A stretch of DNA of 64,000 bases from Pomphorhynchus laevis (taxonomy: Eukaryota; Acanthocephala; Palaeacanthocephala; Echinorhynchida; Pomphorhynchidae): the NCBI GenBank assembly GCA_012934845.2, contig WNNJ02002565.1, positions 62,001 to 126,000 of the forward strand, given 5' to 3'. The notes under the pieces are model-generated. The model made no database searches. It was not told the origin of the DNA and saw only the letters and a list, made by a program, of their open reading frames with translations. The position numbers and the translations under genes are program-made. Shown here one piece after another: positions 41,664 to 52,717 of the stretch; the first letter of the stretch is position 1, and each line of letters opens with the position of its first letter.

Positions 41664-42290
41664 TTGCCGAAATCCGGCAAGTTTCAAGCGAAAACAAAAG
41701 ATGATTCAACGACATGGGATATCAACAACTACAGGCCGATAACAATATTTAGCATTCTATGTCGCATTTCCATATTGAGCCAGCATGTCGATGTTCCAGA
41801 CTCGCAATTTACCTTCGCAAATTTTTCAACGTCAATATGCACGAAGGCCGTCCAGGTAATGAGAAATTATGCAGTCAAGCACAAGCAGAGGCAATATATG
41901 GCATTTCTTGACGTGCGAAGTGGCTTTGAAACACTTAACCAATCCCGCATCGGCGGCATACTATGAAAGCACGGATGTCCGAAATATATCCTCACATACA
42001 TTTTGGACAGCTACAGAGACTCATTTAAGTACTTTGTCATTACGAAAGGCACGACGAACAATATTCATATTCGCAACGGCGTTAAGCAGAGAGATCCGCT
42101 GCCAACGTTTATTTTTGCCGTGTGCTTAAGTGAGGCGACCCAAGAACGGCGACAAAACGTTCACGGCTTCCTACATAAATCAGTGACCATATATCACTTG
42201 ACATATACCGATGACATGGTTATAGTGGCTAACACGGTAGGAAAACTGCAGGCCGCAATCGATCATATTGTGTCAAGATTAGAGTATTGA
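41664..42290 (+). pseudogene. R2 lineage C reverse transcriptase core
   Basis: Motif A is FLDVRSGFETLNQ (catalytic Asp kept), motif B is GVKQRDPLPTFIF (Gly of QGDP changed to Arg) and motif C is YTDD (Ala to Thr). A frameshift at about 41965 separates motif A from motif B and C. This block is exactly what copy 1 has lost. The altered motifs indicate that the enzyme decayed before or after the frame breaks. Confidence 0.82.
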
Positions 42291-43440
42291 GGACTGTCAT
42301 TAAGTCCAGCAAAAGGTATAACTACTGGTGTCGATTTCGTACAAGGGAACATAAAGCATCAAACCGAACCCGTGATTTTGATCAACAACGTCACTGTATC
42401 GACCAGTGTCGACGAGAAGCGTATCAGGTATCTTAGATCAGCATCGTTTGTAAGTACGTCGATGGACAGTATGTTACGTGCTTTTTCAGATCATCTATAT
42501 TTATTACGGTCTGCCTAATTCTCTACAACACGAATAGTTCATTTGTTCAATGATTTCTGCTTCCCAAAATGCTTGCAACAGTGTTTGAACTCAAACCTCT
42601 CAATAACGAGTTTAATATCAATTGATAACTACATCAGAGCACAAGTCAAAACCACTCTAAAAATCCCAAACTACGTAAACAACGGTTTCGTTCACCTACC
42701 GACTTCTAATAGTGGTCTCGGAATTGGCTCAATGACATATAAAGTTTACAGTCAACGGATAAAAATCTTTGACATTTAAACGGGAATTTCAGACAGTTAT
42801 CAATCGGGCGTAATTAGCGAACTAACAGCAGCAAAAAACCAATTCGTGCAGTGTTTGACGGAAACTTGTCATGAAAAGAGAATCACATATGGTCTCTAAG
42901 GGAGATATTGAGGCAAACTTCCACACAGGCACTTGGTGTTGATGTGATGACAAATGAGCATGGACCACCTAACTCAATGTTCAGCTATAGATACAGCTCG
43001 AAACCCAATCACAAATTTGTGAAGTTGTTGCTATCAAGATTGAACACACATCCGATAAGAACTGTATTGCAACGAATTGAAAAATCCAGACCCGTGTCGA
43101 CATTGCGGACACGAAAGAGAGCACAACCTGCACGCTGTAAACGGATGTTCATATATTACACAACCAATGATGAAACAACATGACAGGGTCAAATACAGAT
43201 TACTATACACAATAAAACATTCTAGCAACCGAGCCTACACTCTGGAAATAGAACCGATAATGCGAACACAAAATAACGAATACATCTAACACGACTTAAT
43301 ACTCACAAATTACATCAACTTGAAAGCTTACATAATCAATTTTTCGGTAGCTTAAGAAACAAACTCAAACTCGTTCAACCGTGTCGCAGAGCTTAAGCAA
43401 AATAGGTACAAGCAAATAACCGAGGCCGTCGCAAATATTC

Positions 43441-43703
43441 ATTGTACGCCGCCATTTACGCCGAAACAGAGGTAACCAATTAGTTCAAATATGATATGTT
43501 TTAGGTTAGCAATAAATTATACTAAACGACGAAGGACTGCAAAGACCTAAAACCGATCAATTGAATCAAAGATAAAATAATAAACTTCGAAGAGAAGATT
43601 TGTCTTCCGTAAAACTTTCAATCTTTTAATTGTGCAATTTTTCGATTGCTACTGACAATTGCATGTAAACACAAACTTGTTTTGTATTCAAATAAATATT
43701 TTC
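43441..43703 (+). other. R2 lineage C 3' tail
   Basis: The tail is shared with 22912-23160 and in part with 43910-44022. It ends TTTGTATTCAAATAAATATT and TTC at the 28S junction. The presence of three tails shows that short 5'-truncated insertions of this lineage are common here. Confidence 0.8.
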
Positions 43704-43909
43704 TAGCCAAATGCCTCGTCATATAATTAGTGACGCGCATGAATAGATCAATGAGATTCCCACTGTCCTTGTTTGCAGCCCAGCGAAACCACAGCCAAGG
43801 GAACCGGCTTGGAATCAGACGGCGGGGAAAGGAGACCCTGTTGAGCTTGACTCTAGTCAGTCTTTGTGAAGAAACATGAAATATGTAGGATATGTGGTAC
43901 CTTATGAAC
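43704..43909 (+). rRNA. 28S fragment 3' of the R2 site (unit 3, partial)
   Basis: It starts TAGCCAAATGCCTCGTCATA and runs about 206 bases to CTTATGAACA, the same downstream piece as in the mini-units. It then breaks into another lineage C tail. The linker and the upstream 28S part are missing, so this unit is truncated. Confidence 0.88.
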
Positions 43910-44022
43910 AACGAACGACTGCAAAGACCTAAAACCGATCAAATGAATCAAAGGTAAAATAATAGACTTCGAAGAGAAAATTTGTCTACTGTAAAACTTT
44001 GATTTTTTTAACTGTGAAATTT
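43910..44022 (+). mobile_element. R2 lineage C tail fragment
   Basis: About 110 bases repeat the middle of the lineage C tail (GACTGCAAAGACCTAAAACC). It lacks the 3' end of that tail. It joins 28S on the left in the linker region and not at the R2 site, which suggests a rearrangement and not a clean insertion. Confidence 0.75.
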
Positions 44023-44059
44023 AAAAAATCTTTTGTTTCATTTCTTTCATTATTTGAAT

Positions 44060-44420
44060 TGTGAAAAAACCGTATACGAGCAAATAATGGCCAATATTTT
44101 GAGCCCCACTTATTTGTGGTAAATCAAGCTCTTAAAAAGGGAGCAATCGTTGACATTGCAGTCGCATATGAAACTTGCAAAACAAAGCTCGAGTTAGTGA
44201 CTACGTCCAAAGAAGAGAAGTACATGCCGATAGTACCTGCCGTCGCTAGAGAACATAACATCAACCAAAACGATGTAGAGATAGTAGGCATGGTTGTTGG
44301 CTCGAGAGGTTCATTCAACAAAGGCTTATTAAATAGATTAAATAAATTCGGATTACGCCGTCGCGCTGAGAAAAATATGGCAGTAACGGCTGCGGAGCAA
44401 TCGGTAACGGGTTTTTAACT
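44060..44420 (+). pseudogene. R2-like endonuclease fragment, lineage I copy 1
   Basis: The frame 44116-44418 reads VNQALKKGAIVDIAVAYET, with the Asp and Glu of the nuclease core, then EKYMPIVPAVAREHNINQND, VVGSRGSFNKGLLNRLNKFG and TAAEQSV. The PD motif has become PH (PHLFVVN, Asp replaced). A second copy is at 59212-59633, with PDLLIIN. The residues differ from all other endonucleases of the window, so it counts as a separate lineage. Confidence 0.82.
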
Positions 44421-44765
44421 ATTTCATTCAAAAAAAATGTTTTTAGCAGGCGAAATGTTTACGCAAGACTTGGTCAATACACTTCACGGAGTTTTTAGTA
44501 AATCTCTAAAAACAATATGTGCATTACAAAAAGATTTCTTAATTTATTCAATCGCTTGCTATGTAAATAAGTTTTTACGAAAAATATTGAGTGCTATTGT
44601 GAATTTCATGGAATGTATTTCCGAAATTAACTCTGTGTTTGCTTAGGATTCCGTCAGGATGCAGGATGATGGACGAGTGAGACATATACGCTGACAGGCG
44701 GTTGAATTATAAAAAAACAGTTTCAATGACTTAAATTATTTTTGTGCAGCATTGACTTTGTAAAA
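44421..44765 (+). other. No gene recognised
   Basis: AT-rich; a 69-codon frame at 44437-44646 has no recognisable match. It may be the 3' tail of lineage I followed by unrelated sequence. Confidence 0.4.
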
Positions 44766-45165
44766 CTCCCATGCATTTCTGAGAAAACAGTATTGCAAAC
44801 TGCATCGGATAAATACAACGTTATTTTTAGAGTAATTGCAGACGTCGCTGAAGATGATGAAATACATGTACACTCTAATGCAAAGGACGGGTCCCATTGA
44901 GCAAAGTATTTGAGGAAGTAGGGAATGTCTGACTACCTTATTTGTAACATAAGAGTAGGTAGAACGAAAGCTTCGCAGAGGCAATGCATGGTGCGACGTA
45001 ACCGAGCCCTTTACTTCTCGAACATCGCTAAGCTAGCTAATGAAATAATGGGCGGTAATAAAAGTTTAGAGTGCCAGATTTCTGTTAGCAATGTTTAAAA
45101 ACATTTTAAGCAGTTCTATTTTCACAGTAATCCCGACCTTCAACGTGCAAGTGAACCACCTGTTA
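44766..45165 (+). pseudogene. R2 lineage A pre-RT fragment
   Basis: About 400 bases match 11205-11600 of the long lineage A copy (HAISEKTVLQTASDKYNVIF, then the pre-RT block MVRRNRALYFSNIAKLANEI). It has three stops and ends at about 45165, exactly where lineage F RT sequence takes over in the homologous position. The joint is therefore between equivalent regions of two lineages. Confidence 0.85.
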
Positions 45166-46481
45166 CAACCTGATCAATCTCTTTTATCAGCACTCAAATC
45201 AATGCAAAAAATAGGGCACCTGGTCCAGATAAAAGTCAGAGTTAATCAAGTGCTGCAATTCGATTCCGCCTTCATATTTTAACCTTGATCTGCAACATGG
45301 CTCTGCGTTTATCATACCTCCCATGTAGTTGGAAATCGAACAAATCTGTTCTTCTTCCAAAAAAAAACAAATTTACAGGCAACCCCGCAGCAGAAGCAGA
45401 AGCACTCAGTGACATTCAATCCTTTCGTCCAATTACGATCTCCAGCGCTCTATGACGGGCATTTCATAAAGTGATCTTAAAAATGCTACGAATGCACATA
45501 AGCACTCCTCCGCAGCAATTTGCCTTCAGCAAAGATGCCTCTATTACTTTGTTAAGGCCGTACGCCTTTTTCGCAGTTATACTTTAAGGAAGAAGCAGCG
45601 TGCTTACATGGCAATGATGGATATTAAATCAGCGTTCGATACTCTATCGCACTCAGCAATTTCAGAGAAGCTGGTTGAACTAAATTGTCCTGAGACGCTA
45701 CGCAAATACATCATGAACAGCTACGTGGGTATTTACACAAATTTTTCTTAAAAACAGGAGAAACCAACATAATTCCAATAAAACTGGTGTTAAACAAGGA
45801 GATCCACTATCCTCTTTTATTTTCACTGTCTGTTTAGATAAGGCAGTTGAGAATTTAGTGTCTTAACGTGACAGCTTTATCCATGGAGATGTCAAGATGA
45901 CGCAGATAACCTACGCAGACGATTTAATTTTAGTGGCTAATACATAAGTCAAGCTACAATCCGCTATCGACCAGATCGTCGCGAAACTGCCTCCGCTTTG
46001 ATTAAGATTCAATGCAAAAAAAATGCATTACAGTCAGCCAGGAGTTCGAACAGGGCCAAGCCTAAAAAGCATCGACAGTTTCTGAAGAGCTGAGTCAAAA
46101 AAGATCCTAAGGCTACCTCTGTATGTTAATAATGGCTTCATTCACCTTCCAGCTAGGCTAGCAGGACTAAGACTACGATCTATTTCCTATGAAGTTGCAG
46201 CTGTCAGAATCAGTGTTTGGGGAACTCAGTCGAAGCTTTCTCGAATTCGTCGATTTATCTGTCAATAGCGAATTACGGTCAGCTAAAAGAGTTGTAAACC
46301 CAAACTATGATGATGCGAAGCCCTGCATCGACAACTTTCACAACAGATTGCGCGATGAATGGGGAAAATGCTTAACTCAGGCAAATGCCTGGCAACGCTA
46401 ACCTATAAAGAAACAGCACCGCCATCGGCATTAATGTCTTTTCGATACTCACAAAGTCCTCACCATAAATTCCAAAAGCAA

Positions 46482-46998
46482 GTTTGTAGAGTTTGGTAAG
46501 AGAAAATACTGACGGTGAGATACTATTTCTAGACGTGTTGATAAAGTAAAGAAATAATAACATTATGACGAACGTATATAGGAAGACCAATATACCGTTG
46601 TGTCCAACAAATTGGAGTACGCATGCAGACACTAACTACGAAATTATGGCCGTTAAAGCTCTTTATGATAAAACGTTTAATATATGCTCAACATTAATGA
46701 TTAAGGACCAACACTTACTGAGAATTTCGGAAATGTTGGAATCTAGAGATTTTGCTATATGGGCAATACGACAAGCAATTAGCGTTGTCTCAAGATTAGA
46801 ATAAATAACAATTCTTTAAAAGCGGTAACGAGTGAGAAACAAGTATTCATACCTGCGAAATATGTCATTGATGGATATACTAATTTCTTGAAAAAATATA
46901 CTAATAAACGGAAGAAATCAACGATAAAATACTGATATACAACTTTATCGATTGGAGAACTAATAATTACAAAATTCCTTGTCGGTAGTATGCTTAGT
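46482..46998 (+). other. Insertion of unknown origin inside lineage F
   Basis: About 0.5 kb separates KFQKQV from LLRLSILPTR, which are adjacent in the related proteins (KQILLRLGILPTR in lineage B). It holds a 79-codon frame at 46565-46804 (with LRISEMLESRDFAIWAIRQA) without a recognised match. Its right end forms one arm of a 24-bp perfect inverted repeat whose other arm is R2 coding sequence. Confidence 0.6.
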
Positions 46999-47030
46999 CT
47001 TACTGCGACTAAGCATACTACCGACAAGGA
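46976..47030 (+). repeat. Perfect 24-bp inverted repeat with 7-base loop
   Basis: TCCTTGTCGGTAGTATGCTT plus AGTC (46976-46999) pairs perfectly with 47007-47030 around the loop TTACTGC. The right arm is native R2 coding (RLSILPTRT). The left arm is its inverted copy at the end of the insertion. This looks like a fold-back made during repair or end synthesis. Confidence 0.9.
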
Positions 47031-47789
47031 CAATTCTAACCAGAATCGATCGATCTAGAGATAAACAGTGCCGACATTGTAAAGCTGAAGCGGAATCGAA
47101 TATGCACGCTATAAATTGTTGCATTTATTCTACAAGAGCGATGGTGAAACGTCATGACAAAGTTCGAAACAGAATGTTTTATGCACTGAGAAATTCGCCG
47201 AGCGCTAAGTTTACAGAAGATATTGAACCACGCATCCTAACCGACACAAATCAATATATTCAACCGGACTTAATAATCGTATACACAAGGTCAAACAATC
47301 TCTTCATTGTTGATTTTGCAGTCGCATATGAAAAAGATTCTAGCTCGTTGAAAAATGTGGAATAATCAAAGCTTGCCAAATACGAAGCAATAAAACGTCC
47401 ATGTGCAGTGAAATATAACGTAACTGAAGACCGTGTTACTATACTTCCAATCGTTCTTGGCACGAGATGATGTGCTTTAAAATCAATGTAGAACTCAATA
47501 GCGCAGCTTGGATTGTCGAGATACACTGTAAATCAAGTGAAGACAACGAGGGCAGAACAGTCAATTTGAACTTTTAATGCTTTCACAGGCAGACCATACT
47601 CATGGAGACCTCGACACTCAAGAACGAAACGAGTCCACCTTTAACGAGAAAGAGAAGGCGACAACGTCAGTCTCCAAGAAAATCTAGGGTATATTGATAA
47701 CAAATCATGCAGCACGAATTGTTAAAATTAACACTTTCATTGTAACTTGACTTACTCGATGGTTCTGTTAGCGTAAACGCTGTTTGTAG

Positions 47790-48118
47790 CACATGTATTT
47801 CTCGGTTAAGTGAACGAGAAGCGTATTATTCGAGAACACTGACCGATTGGGAGTTTGACTGGGGCGGTACATCTGTTAAAATCTAACGCAGGTGTTCAAA
47901 GATAATCTCAGCGAGAATGGAAGTCTCGCGTGGAGCGAAACGGCAAAAGATTGCTTGATCTTGATTTCCAGTCAGGATATGGACGATGAAAGTCTGGCCT
48001 ATCAATCCTTTTGAGTTTTAAGGGTTTCACCAAGAGGTGTCAGAAAAGTTACCACAGGGAGAGCTGGCTTGTGGCGGCCAAGCGGTAATAGCGACGTCGC
48101 TTTTTGATCCTTCGATGT
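47790..48118 (+). rRNA. 28S rDNA fragment from the region 3' of the R2 mini-unit
   Basis: From about 47840 the sequence is clearly 28S: GAGTTTGACTGGGGCGGTAC, GCTTGATCTTGATTTCCAGT, AGGTGTCAGAAAAGTTACCA, GGCTTGTGGCGGCCAAGC and GCGACGTCGCTTTTTGATCC. It belongs to the peptidyl-transferase region that lies several hundred bases beyond the R2 site. The preceding hairpin TTCTCG...CGAGAA probably belongs to it. Differences such as AGGGAGAGCTGG against the usual AGGGATAACTGG mark it as a pseudogene. It ends at TTCGATGT and AT-rich sequence follows. Confidence 0.9.
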
Positions 48119-48195
48119 AGTAAAAAATAATTAATTGTGAATAATAATGAGTTAATAACAAAAAACTGTAAAAATAATATTTTTAATTTTTTTTC

Positions 48196-48641
48196 TCGGG
48201 TTGCCTACTAGAAACGTTAACAGGGTGGAGATACTGTTGTACACCAAGCGATTTTATTATGAAGACGACCCTGATGCGCGTCAGTTCTACCCTATTACGG
48301 GTGTGCCTCAAGGTTCACCACTCTCTCCAATTTTATATCTTGCTGCCTCAATTATTCTATTCAAAATATTTAAACGTGAACAGCGTCTAGTGGTGTACGC
48401 TGATGACACCACAGCCCTGTTCACTGGACGCAGGTGTAAAGACGTAATCTCTGATATCAGCCGTTTCTTTTCAAGATTAAAAGACCAGCTACCCCAATCC
48501 AATCTTATTTTAAACTCCGCAAAATCGCAGGTGGTAGTTTTTCATGGCTCCCCTGCGACGAAGAAAAAACTTAAGAGACTAGCACACTCTGCGCTTTCCT
48601 CCATATTTGCCTTTGAACCACTCCCTCACATACCCCGATAA
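48196..48641 (+). pseudogene. Non-LTR reverse transcriptase fragment, type 2, copy 2
   Basis: One open frame of about 147 codons has motif B (GVPQGSPLSPILYLAA), motif C (VVYADDTTALFTG) and LILNSAKSQVVVFHGSP. It is the better kept partner of the copy at 35234, since it has no stop over this length. The 5' part with motif A and the thumb are missing. It starts about 80 bp after the 28S fragment. Confidence 0.85.
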
Positions 48642-48976
48642 ACAAATATTCGGAGTATTCAAAGTTTTCACTTAGAGTAATATTACTACATATTTAATTT
48701 TTTTACCAATATTAATTTTATGAACTACATTATGTATTATAGCCCTTACTGATTTCATGTTCCCCCTTCACCGATATATAATAAATCGATATAATCATAG
48801 TTTTACTTTTTTATATTCTACCCGTCAATCATTTACATTTTATCCATATTTGAACAATGGCCCAGTCGAATTAATATGGTGAAATTTCTTATAAACAACA
48901 ATACATCCCCTACTAAACCCTTAACCCCCAGTCCCCGATAAACAAATATTCGCAGTATTTAAAGGTTTACTTTAGA
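48634..48976 (+). repeat. Direct repeat pair about 300 bp apart
   Basis: CCCCGATAAACAAATATTCG at about 48634 recurs at about 48933, each followed by a related 20-base stretch. They may be duplicated flanks or ends of a small element of about 0.3 kb. No coding was seen between them. Confidence 0.6.
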
Positions 48977-49933
48977 ACAGGGATTAGCAAGCTTGGACAT
49001 CCCGAGGGTCATATTTCTATCATCGAGGTACTTGAGGGGCCGGATCAATTTATAAATTAACGGATTTTATAGATACACAGTATCATCTTTAATGACTACA
49101 AATTTTTATAAAAATAAATTTCAATATTCTTAAGCACAGCATGAATTTTAAAGTATATTTATCAAAAAAAGAATTAATACGAATATTTATTTTGTACTTG
49201 AGCCACGAGGTCATCAATATTAATATCTATATTGCCCAAACACAACATCAGGATGTTGTCTAGGTTCGTGAGACGCGATAGAAGGTTTCCATGATCAGCC
49301 GATTTCATGTCCTGTAGATGTTCAGGGCGCAAACCCAAACATCCAGGAGATGTAGTTAGGGAAAAGAGAATATAGAAGCCATGACTGCCTCAGAATCTAC
49401 TGATATTGGTAGGGACCTTCGTGGCATCTTATTAATCATAGTACCAGTTACTGGATGCAGAATCTCTAGCTTATTTCTTACCAGTGGTGTAGAGGCGCAA
49501 ATTCCATCAGATGTGAGTCTCCGCATTGCCTTACTAAAGTTACCGATTCGTGCGAGATCAATAACCTCTTTTGCGAGTTAGATGTGCTTAAAGTTTTTCC
49601 AGATGATTTTGACTTGGAGATTCAGAACCAAGCATATGAACCGGTCAACGAAAGCAAACTCCGAAGGTCACGCGCTTCCATTAATGAAAACATGTCCGCG
49701 ATGCGTTTTTTTGATTCTTTTGCGTATTGTTTTGTATTCGACCCCAGAAATAAAACAGTTTTGGAAAGCATAGTAGGGCAGTCTAGCTTTCCACTGATTG
49801 TTGACACAATGCATCATTGATAAGCGAGAACATTAGATGAGCAGCGCGCACGCAGTGACCATAGTATTCGTTTTAATGTTGATGCATTAAAGGACCACAC
49901 TTTGTTCAAAATATCAATACTTTGATCAGAATA
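48977..49933 (+). other. No gene recognised
   Basis: Two overlapping frames, 49381-49581 and 49582-49820, are open but match nothing recognised. A GC-rich stretch GAGGTACTTGAGGGGCCGGA near 49025 recalls ends of hAT elements but has no partner here. Confidence 0.4.
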
Positions 49934-49941
49934 CGTTAAAG
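49934..49941 (+). repeat. 8-bp target-site duplication, left (CGTTAAAG)
   Basis: The same 8 bases flank the hAT element on the right at 52710-52717. Eight base pairs is the usual duplication length for hAT transposons. Confidence 0.9.
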
Positions 49942-50484
49942 CATGGGTGGGCAAAAGCCGGCCCGCAGGCCGGATCCGGCCCTTTTGCTAATTTTATCCG
50001 GCCCGTTGAAAAATTCCACACGCAAATTTTTTTAAACTCTTTTATGAGATTTTGTTGACATCAACATTATTAGTGTGCGTACTGTATATATAATAGGCGT
50101 AATAAAATGGGCGGTCGGCTGACTACACTATTGTGGAAGATGTCGCGAGCTTGAAACAATCCTCGCGTGATTCTCACGCGGGTCGCTCGCGACGATCGCT
50201 CTCAGGGCGGTTTTTTCGTCGAACATAAAGGAGATCGCGCTAGGTTCGAAATGCATGTGTGGACGGCATATGCTGCACTCCTCTCACTTTTCGAGGGACG
50301 ACAGGTCGCACCACGCGTATTGTTAATTTTGATTTAGCACTGATCGCATACTCTTTTTTGTTCGAGTCTAATATTAGTTTGCAAATATAAAATTGAAAAA
50401 GTGGACTTTTTGTAAGTAAAATTTTAAAACATTGGTTTTATTTTATTGTATTAATTAAATTATAGGTTTGTAGACCTTTGTAAA

Positions 50485-50720
50485 ATGAGTCAATCTAAAA
50501 AAAGAAAAGTTGATTTGGAATGCAGAAACTTCAATGAAGCTTGGACGGTAAAATATCTTTTTACAAGCATAAATAAGAAAGCAATTTGTTTAGTTTGTCA
50601 GGAAACAATTGCTGATTTAAAGAATACAATTTAAACAGGCACTTTAGAACAAAACATCCAAAATATGCATCACATTCTTTAAAAGAACTTCAAACTGTAG
50701 CAGAAAACTTAGCAAAAAAC
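50485..50720 (+). pseudogene. hAT transposase BED-finger region
   Basis: The ATG at 50485 starts MSQSKKRKVDLECRNFNEAW and leads to CLVCQET, the Cys pair of a BED-like finger. The frame ends at a TAA at 50632. The His pair (LNRHFRTKH) lies in the next phase at about 50633-50665, so one frameshift near 50622 cuts the finger in two. The finger would bind the element ends. Confidence 0.85.
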
Positions 50721-51884
50721 TTGAATAAGCAACAAAATATTTTTACCAAACAAAGTAATATAGAGAAATCTACCATAAAAGCAAGTTATGTTGTCGCACA
50801 CAAAATTGCTAAGTTTTGTAAGCCGTTTTCTGAGGCAGAATTTGTTAAACAATGCATGGTACAAGTGTCGGAGATATGTTGTCCTGAAAAGAAACATATT
50901 TTTGAAAATGTAAGCCTTTCAAGAAGAACAATAGTACGACGGATTGAAAATATTTCAGGAAACTTACTTGACCAGCTAAGAACAAAAATTGCTGATTTTA
51001 CCTTTTGTTCTCTGGCTTTAGATGAGTCCTGCGATATTACTGATACAAGTCAATTATTAATATTTATTCGCGGCATTAACAAGAAATGTGAAATTAGCGA
51101 GGAACTACTTAGTGTGCATCCAATGAAAGATACAACTACTGGTGAAGACTTCTTTCTCGCTGTTGAAGAGTGTTTAATTAAAGTAAGTTTAACTTGGAAT
51201 AAAATAGTAAGCGTCACTACGGATGGTTGTCCTAGTTTAACAGGGAAAAATGTAGGCTTACTTAAACGAATTCGCGACAAAGTAAAAGAGTTGCAAGCAG
51301 AACACAATATATTATTTTTGCACTGCATTATTCATCAAGAAGTGCTATGCAGAAAAGTTTTGAAATTGAATCACGTCGTTACTGTTGTGACCAAAGTTGT
51401 GAATTTTATCCGAGGACGTGCCGTAAATCATCGACAGTTTGTTGAATTTTTGAAAGAAATTGAAAGTGACTTCTACGAAATTCCTTATTACACTTAAGTG
51501 AGATGGCTTAGCATTGGTAAAGTTTTGGACAGATTTCAATATTTGCTTGATGAAATAGTATCCTTCTTGTCGATAAAAGAAAAACTACATGATTTTCCTG
51601 AATTGCAAAATAAGGCTTGGCTAAACGATTTCTCGTTTTCAGTAGATATCGTAAAATATTTGAATGAACTAAATATAAATCTACAAGGGAAAAACCAATT
51701 CGCTTTCAGTATGCACTCAAACGTCAAAGCATTTATGACAAAACTCAATTTATTTGCTGAAAACTTTAATAATAAATTATTAAATCATTTCCCCTCATTG
51801 CAAGCACGGCGAGAATCATTGAAAAATACAGATTTTTTAAAATATAGTGCAAGACTTATAATTGACACAAGACCTGCATTCTGA
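50721..51884 (+). pseudogene. hAT transposase core
   Basis: The frame 50721-51497 reads FCSLALDESCDITDTSQLLI with a catalytic-type Asp, and VSVTTDGCPSLTGKN, both typical of the RNase H-like core of GTF2IRD2/ZBED-like hAT transposases. A TAA at 51495 interrupts it in the same phase, and coding goes on from VRWLSIGKVLDRF to 51884. A frameshift follows near 51870. Confidence 0.87.
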
Positions 51885-52308
51885 ATTTCAAAGAAGATTT
51901 CAAGATTTCAAAGCTATTGAAAAACCTTTATCATTAATTAGCCAACCTTTCAATTTCGATGTGCAAGAAGCTCCTGTTGAAATTCAATTAGAACTAATTG
52001 ACTTACAATCAAGTAATTTACTAAAAGAAAGTTTTCACTCAAACGAATTGAGTGCTTTCTATGGCGCTTTGAATAACGAACATTTCAAACATTTTTTGAA
52101 CTATGTTCAAAAATACCTTGTTTTATTTGGTTCGACATATATTTGTGAAAGAACTTTTTCTTTAATGGTTTCCACGAAAAATAAATATCGATCACAAATT
52201 ACTGACGAAAATCTACACTCGGTATTAAGGATTGCTACAAGTGGTTTGGAACCCAATTTTGAAGAAATAATGTCGGATGAACATTCGAGATTTCACGTTT
52301 CGCATTAA
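51862..52308 (+). pseudogene. hAT transposase C-terminal dimerisation domain
   Basis: The 148-codon frame ends the transposase with FGSTYICERTFSLMVSTKNK and LHSVLRIATS, the conserved end of hAT transposases that holds the multimer together and carries the last catalytic Glu region (ICERTFS). It stops at 52306-52308. Confidence 0.88.
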
Positions 52309-52709
52309 CTTTAAATATTTATTTTAACGTTTGATGTTTGTCTTTTCTTTTTTAAATTCTATTTGCTATTATATTTACGAAATGCAATATAAATGTTAAA
52401 TTGTAATAACTGTGTCAATATAAAATAATTTGTATCGTTAAGACATAAATAAGTAACAAAATAAAATCTTTCATTAACTGGTTTATCTAATAGCCATTTA
52501 TTTATAATAATATTTCTTTAAAAATTACGTGACATAGTTTACTCAAATTGAAATGATACTTAGTGTTTTTGTCAAAAAAAAATTGGCAGGGAAAAAACTC
52601 CATCCAAAACATCCGCTTGTGCAAAGCATACGCGGTATAGTCCTCTGGCCCGGGAGACATTTTGAAAATTTCATTTTGGCCCGCGCTTTAAAGTATTTGC
52701 CCACCCCTG

Positions 52710-52717
52710 CGTTAAAG
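52710..52717 (+). repeat. 8-bp target-site duplication, right (CGTTAAAG)
   Basis: It is identical to 49934-49941 and directly follows the right end of the hAT element. Confidence 0.9.

Larger units (their letters stand above)
39951..43703 (+). mobile_element. R2-like retrotransposon, lineage C copy 2, decayed
   Basis: This is the more complete lineage C copy. It begins at almost the same internal point as copy 1 (168), inside a zinc finger (LSIQAHSTKCKH). It runs through the linker (39968-40363), the pre-RT block (40841-41188), RT, thumb (42543-42779), the knuckle CRHCGHEREHNLHAVNGC (in 43077-43289), and a 3' tail that ends AAATATTTTC before TAGCC of 28S at 43704. The second endonuclease Asp is replaced (IINFSV against IVDFSV), and stops and frameshifts are frequent. 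It belongs to the same site-specific class, as its 3' junction shows. Confidence 0.88.
45166..47645 (+). pseudogene. R2-like retrotransposon, lineage F, decayed and interrupted
   Basis: The element reads from the RT start (DIQSFRPITISSAL) through motif A (MAMMDIKSAFDTLSHSAISE), motif B (GVKQGDPLSSFIF), motif C (YADD) and thumb (NNGFIHLPARLAGLRLRS). It continues in the endonuclease with the knuckle CRHCKAEAESNMHAINCC and the catalytic pattern PDLIIVY and IVDFAVAYE (46979-47365). The end is STAEQ-like RAEQ and TGRPYSWRPR. A 0.5-kb insertion splits the thumb at 46482-46998. The motif residues are intact, but stops and frameshifts are frequent. No TAGCC junction follows; the tail runs into a different 28S piece. 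Confidence 0.85.
49942..52709 (+). mobile_element. hAT DNA transposon, 2.77 kb, with ends and target duplication
   Basis: The left end CATGGGTGGGCAAA and the inverted right end (complement CAGGGGTGGGCAAA) differ at one base and are flanked by CGTTAAAG on both sides. Inside is a broken transposase with a BED finger and a C-terminal hAT dimerisation domain. The transposase cuts the element out and inserts it elsewhere. The ends, target duplication and length are consistent with an autonomous element that has since decayed. It inserted after the surrounding sequence was in place, and its few mutations suggest it is younger than most R2 copies here. Confidence 0.93.

Noticed and set aside
48977..49100. 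A second hAT end near 49000
   Set aside because: The GGGGCCGG-rich stretch resembles hAT ends, but no partner end or target duplication was found.
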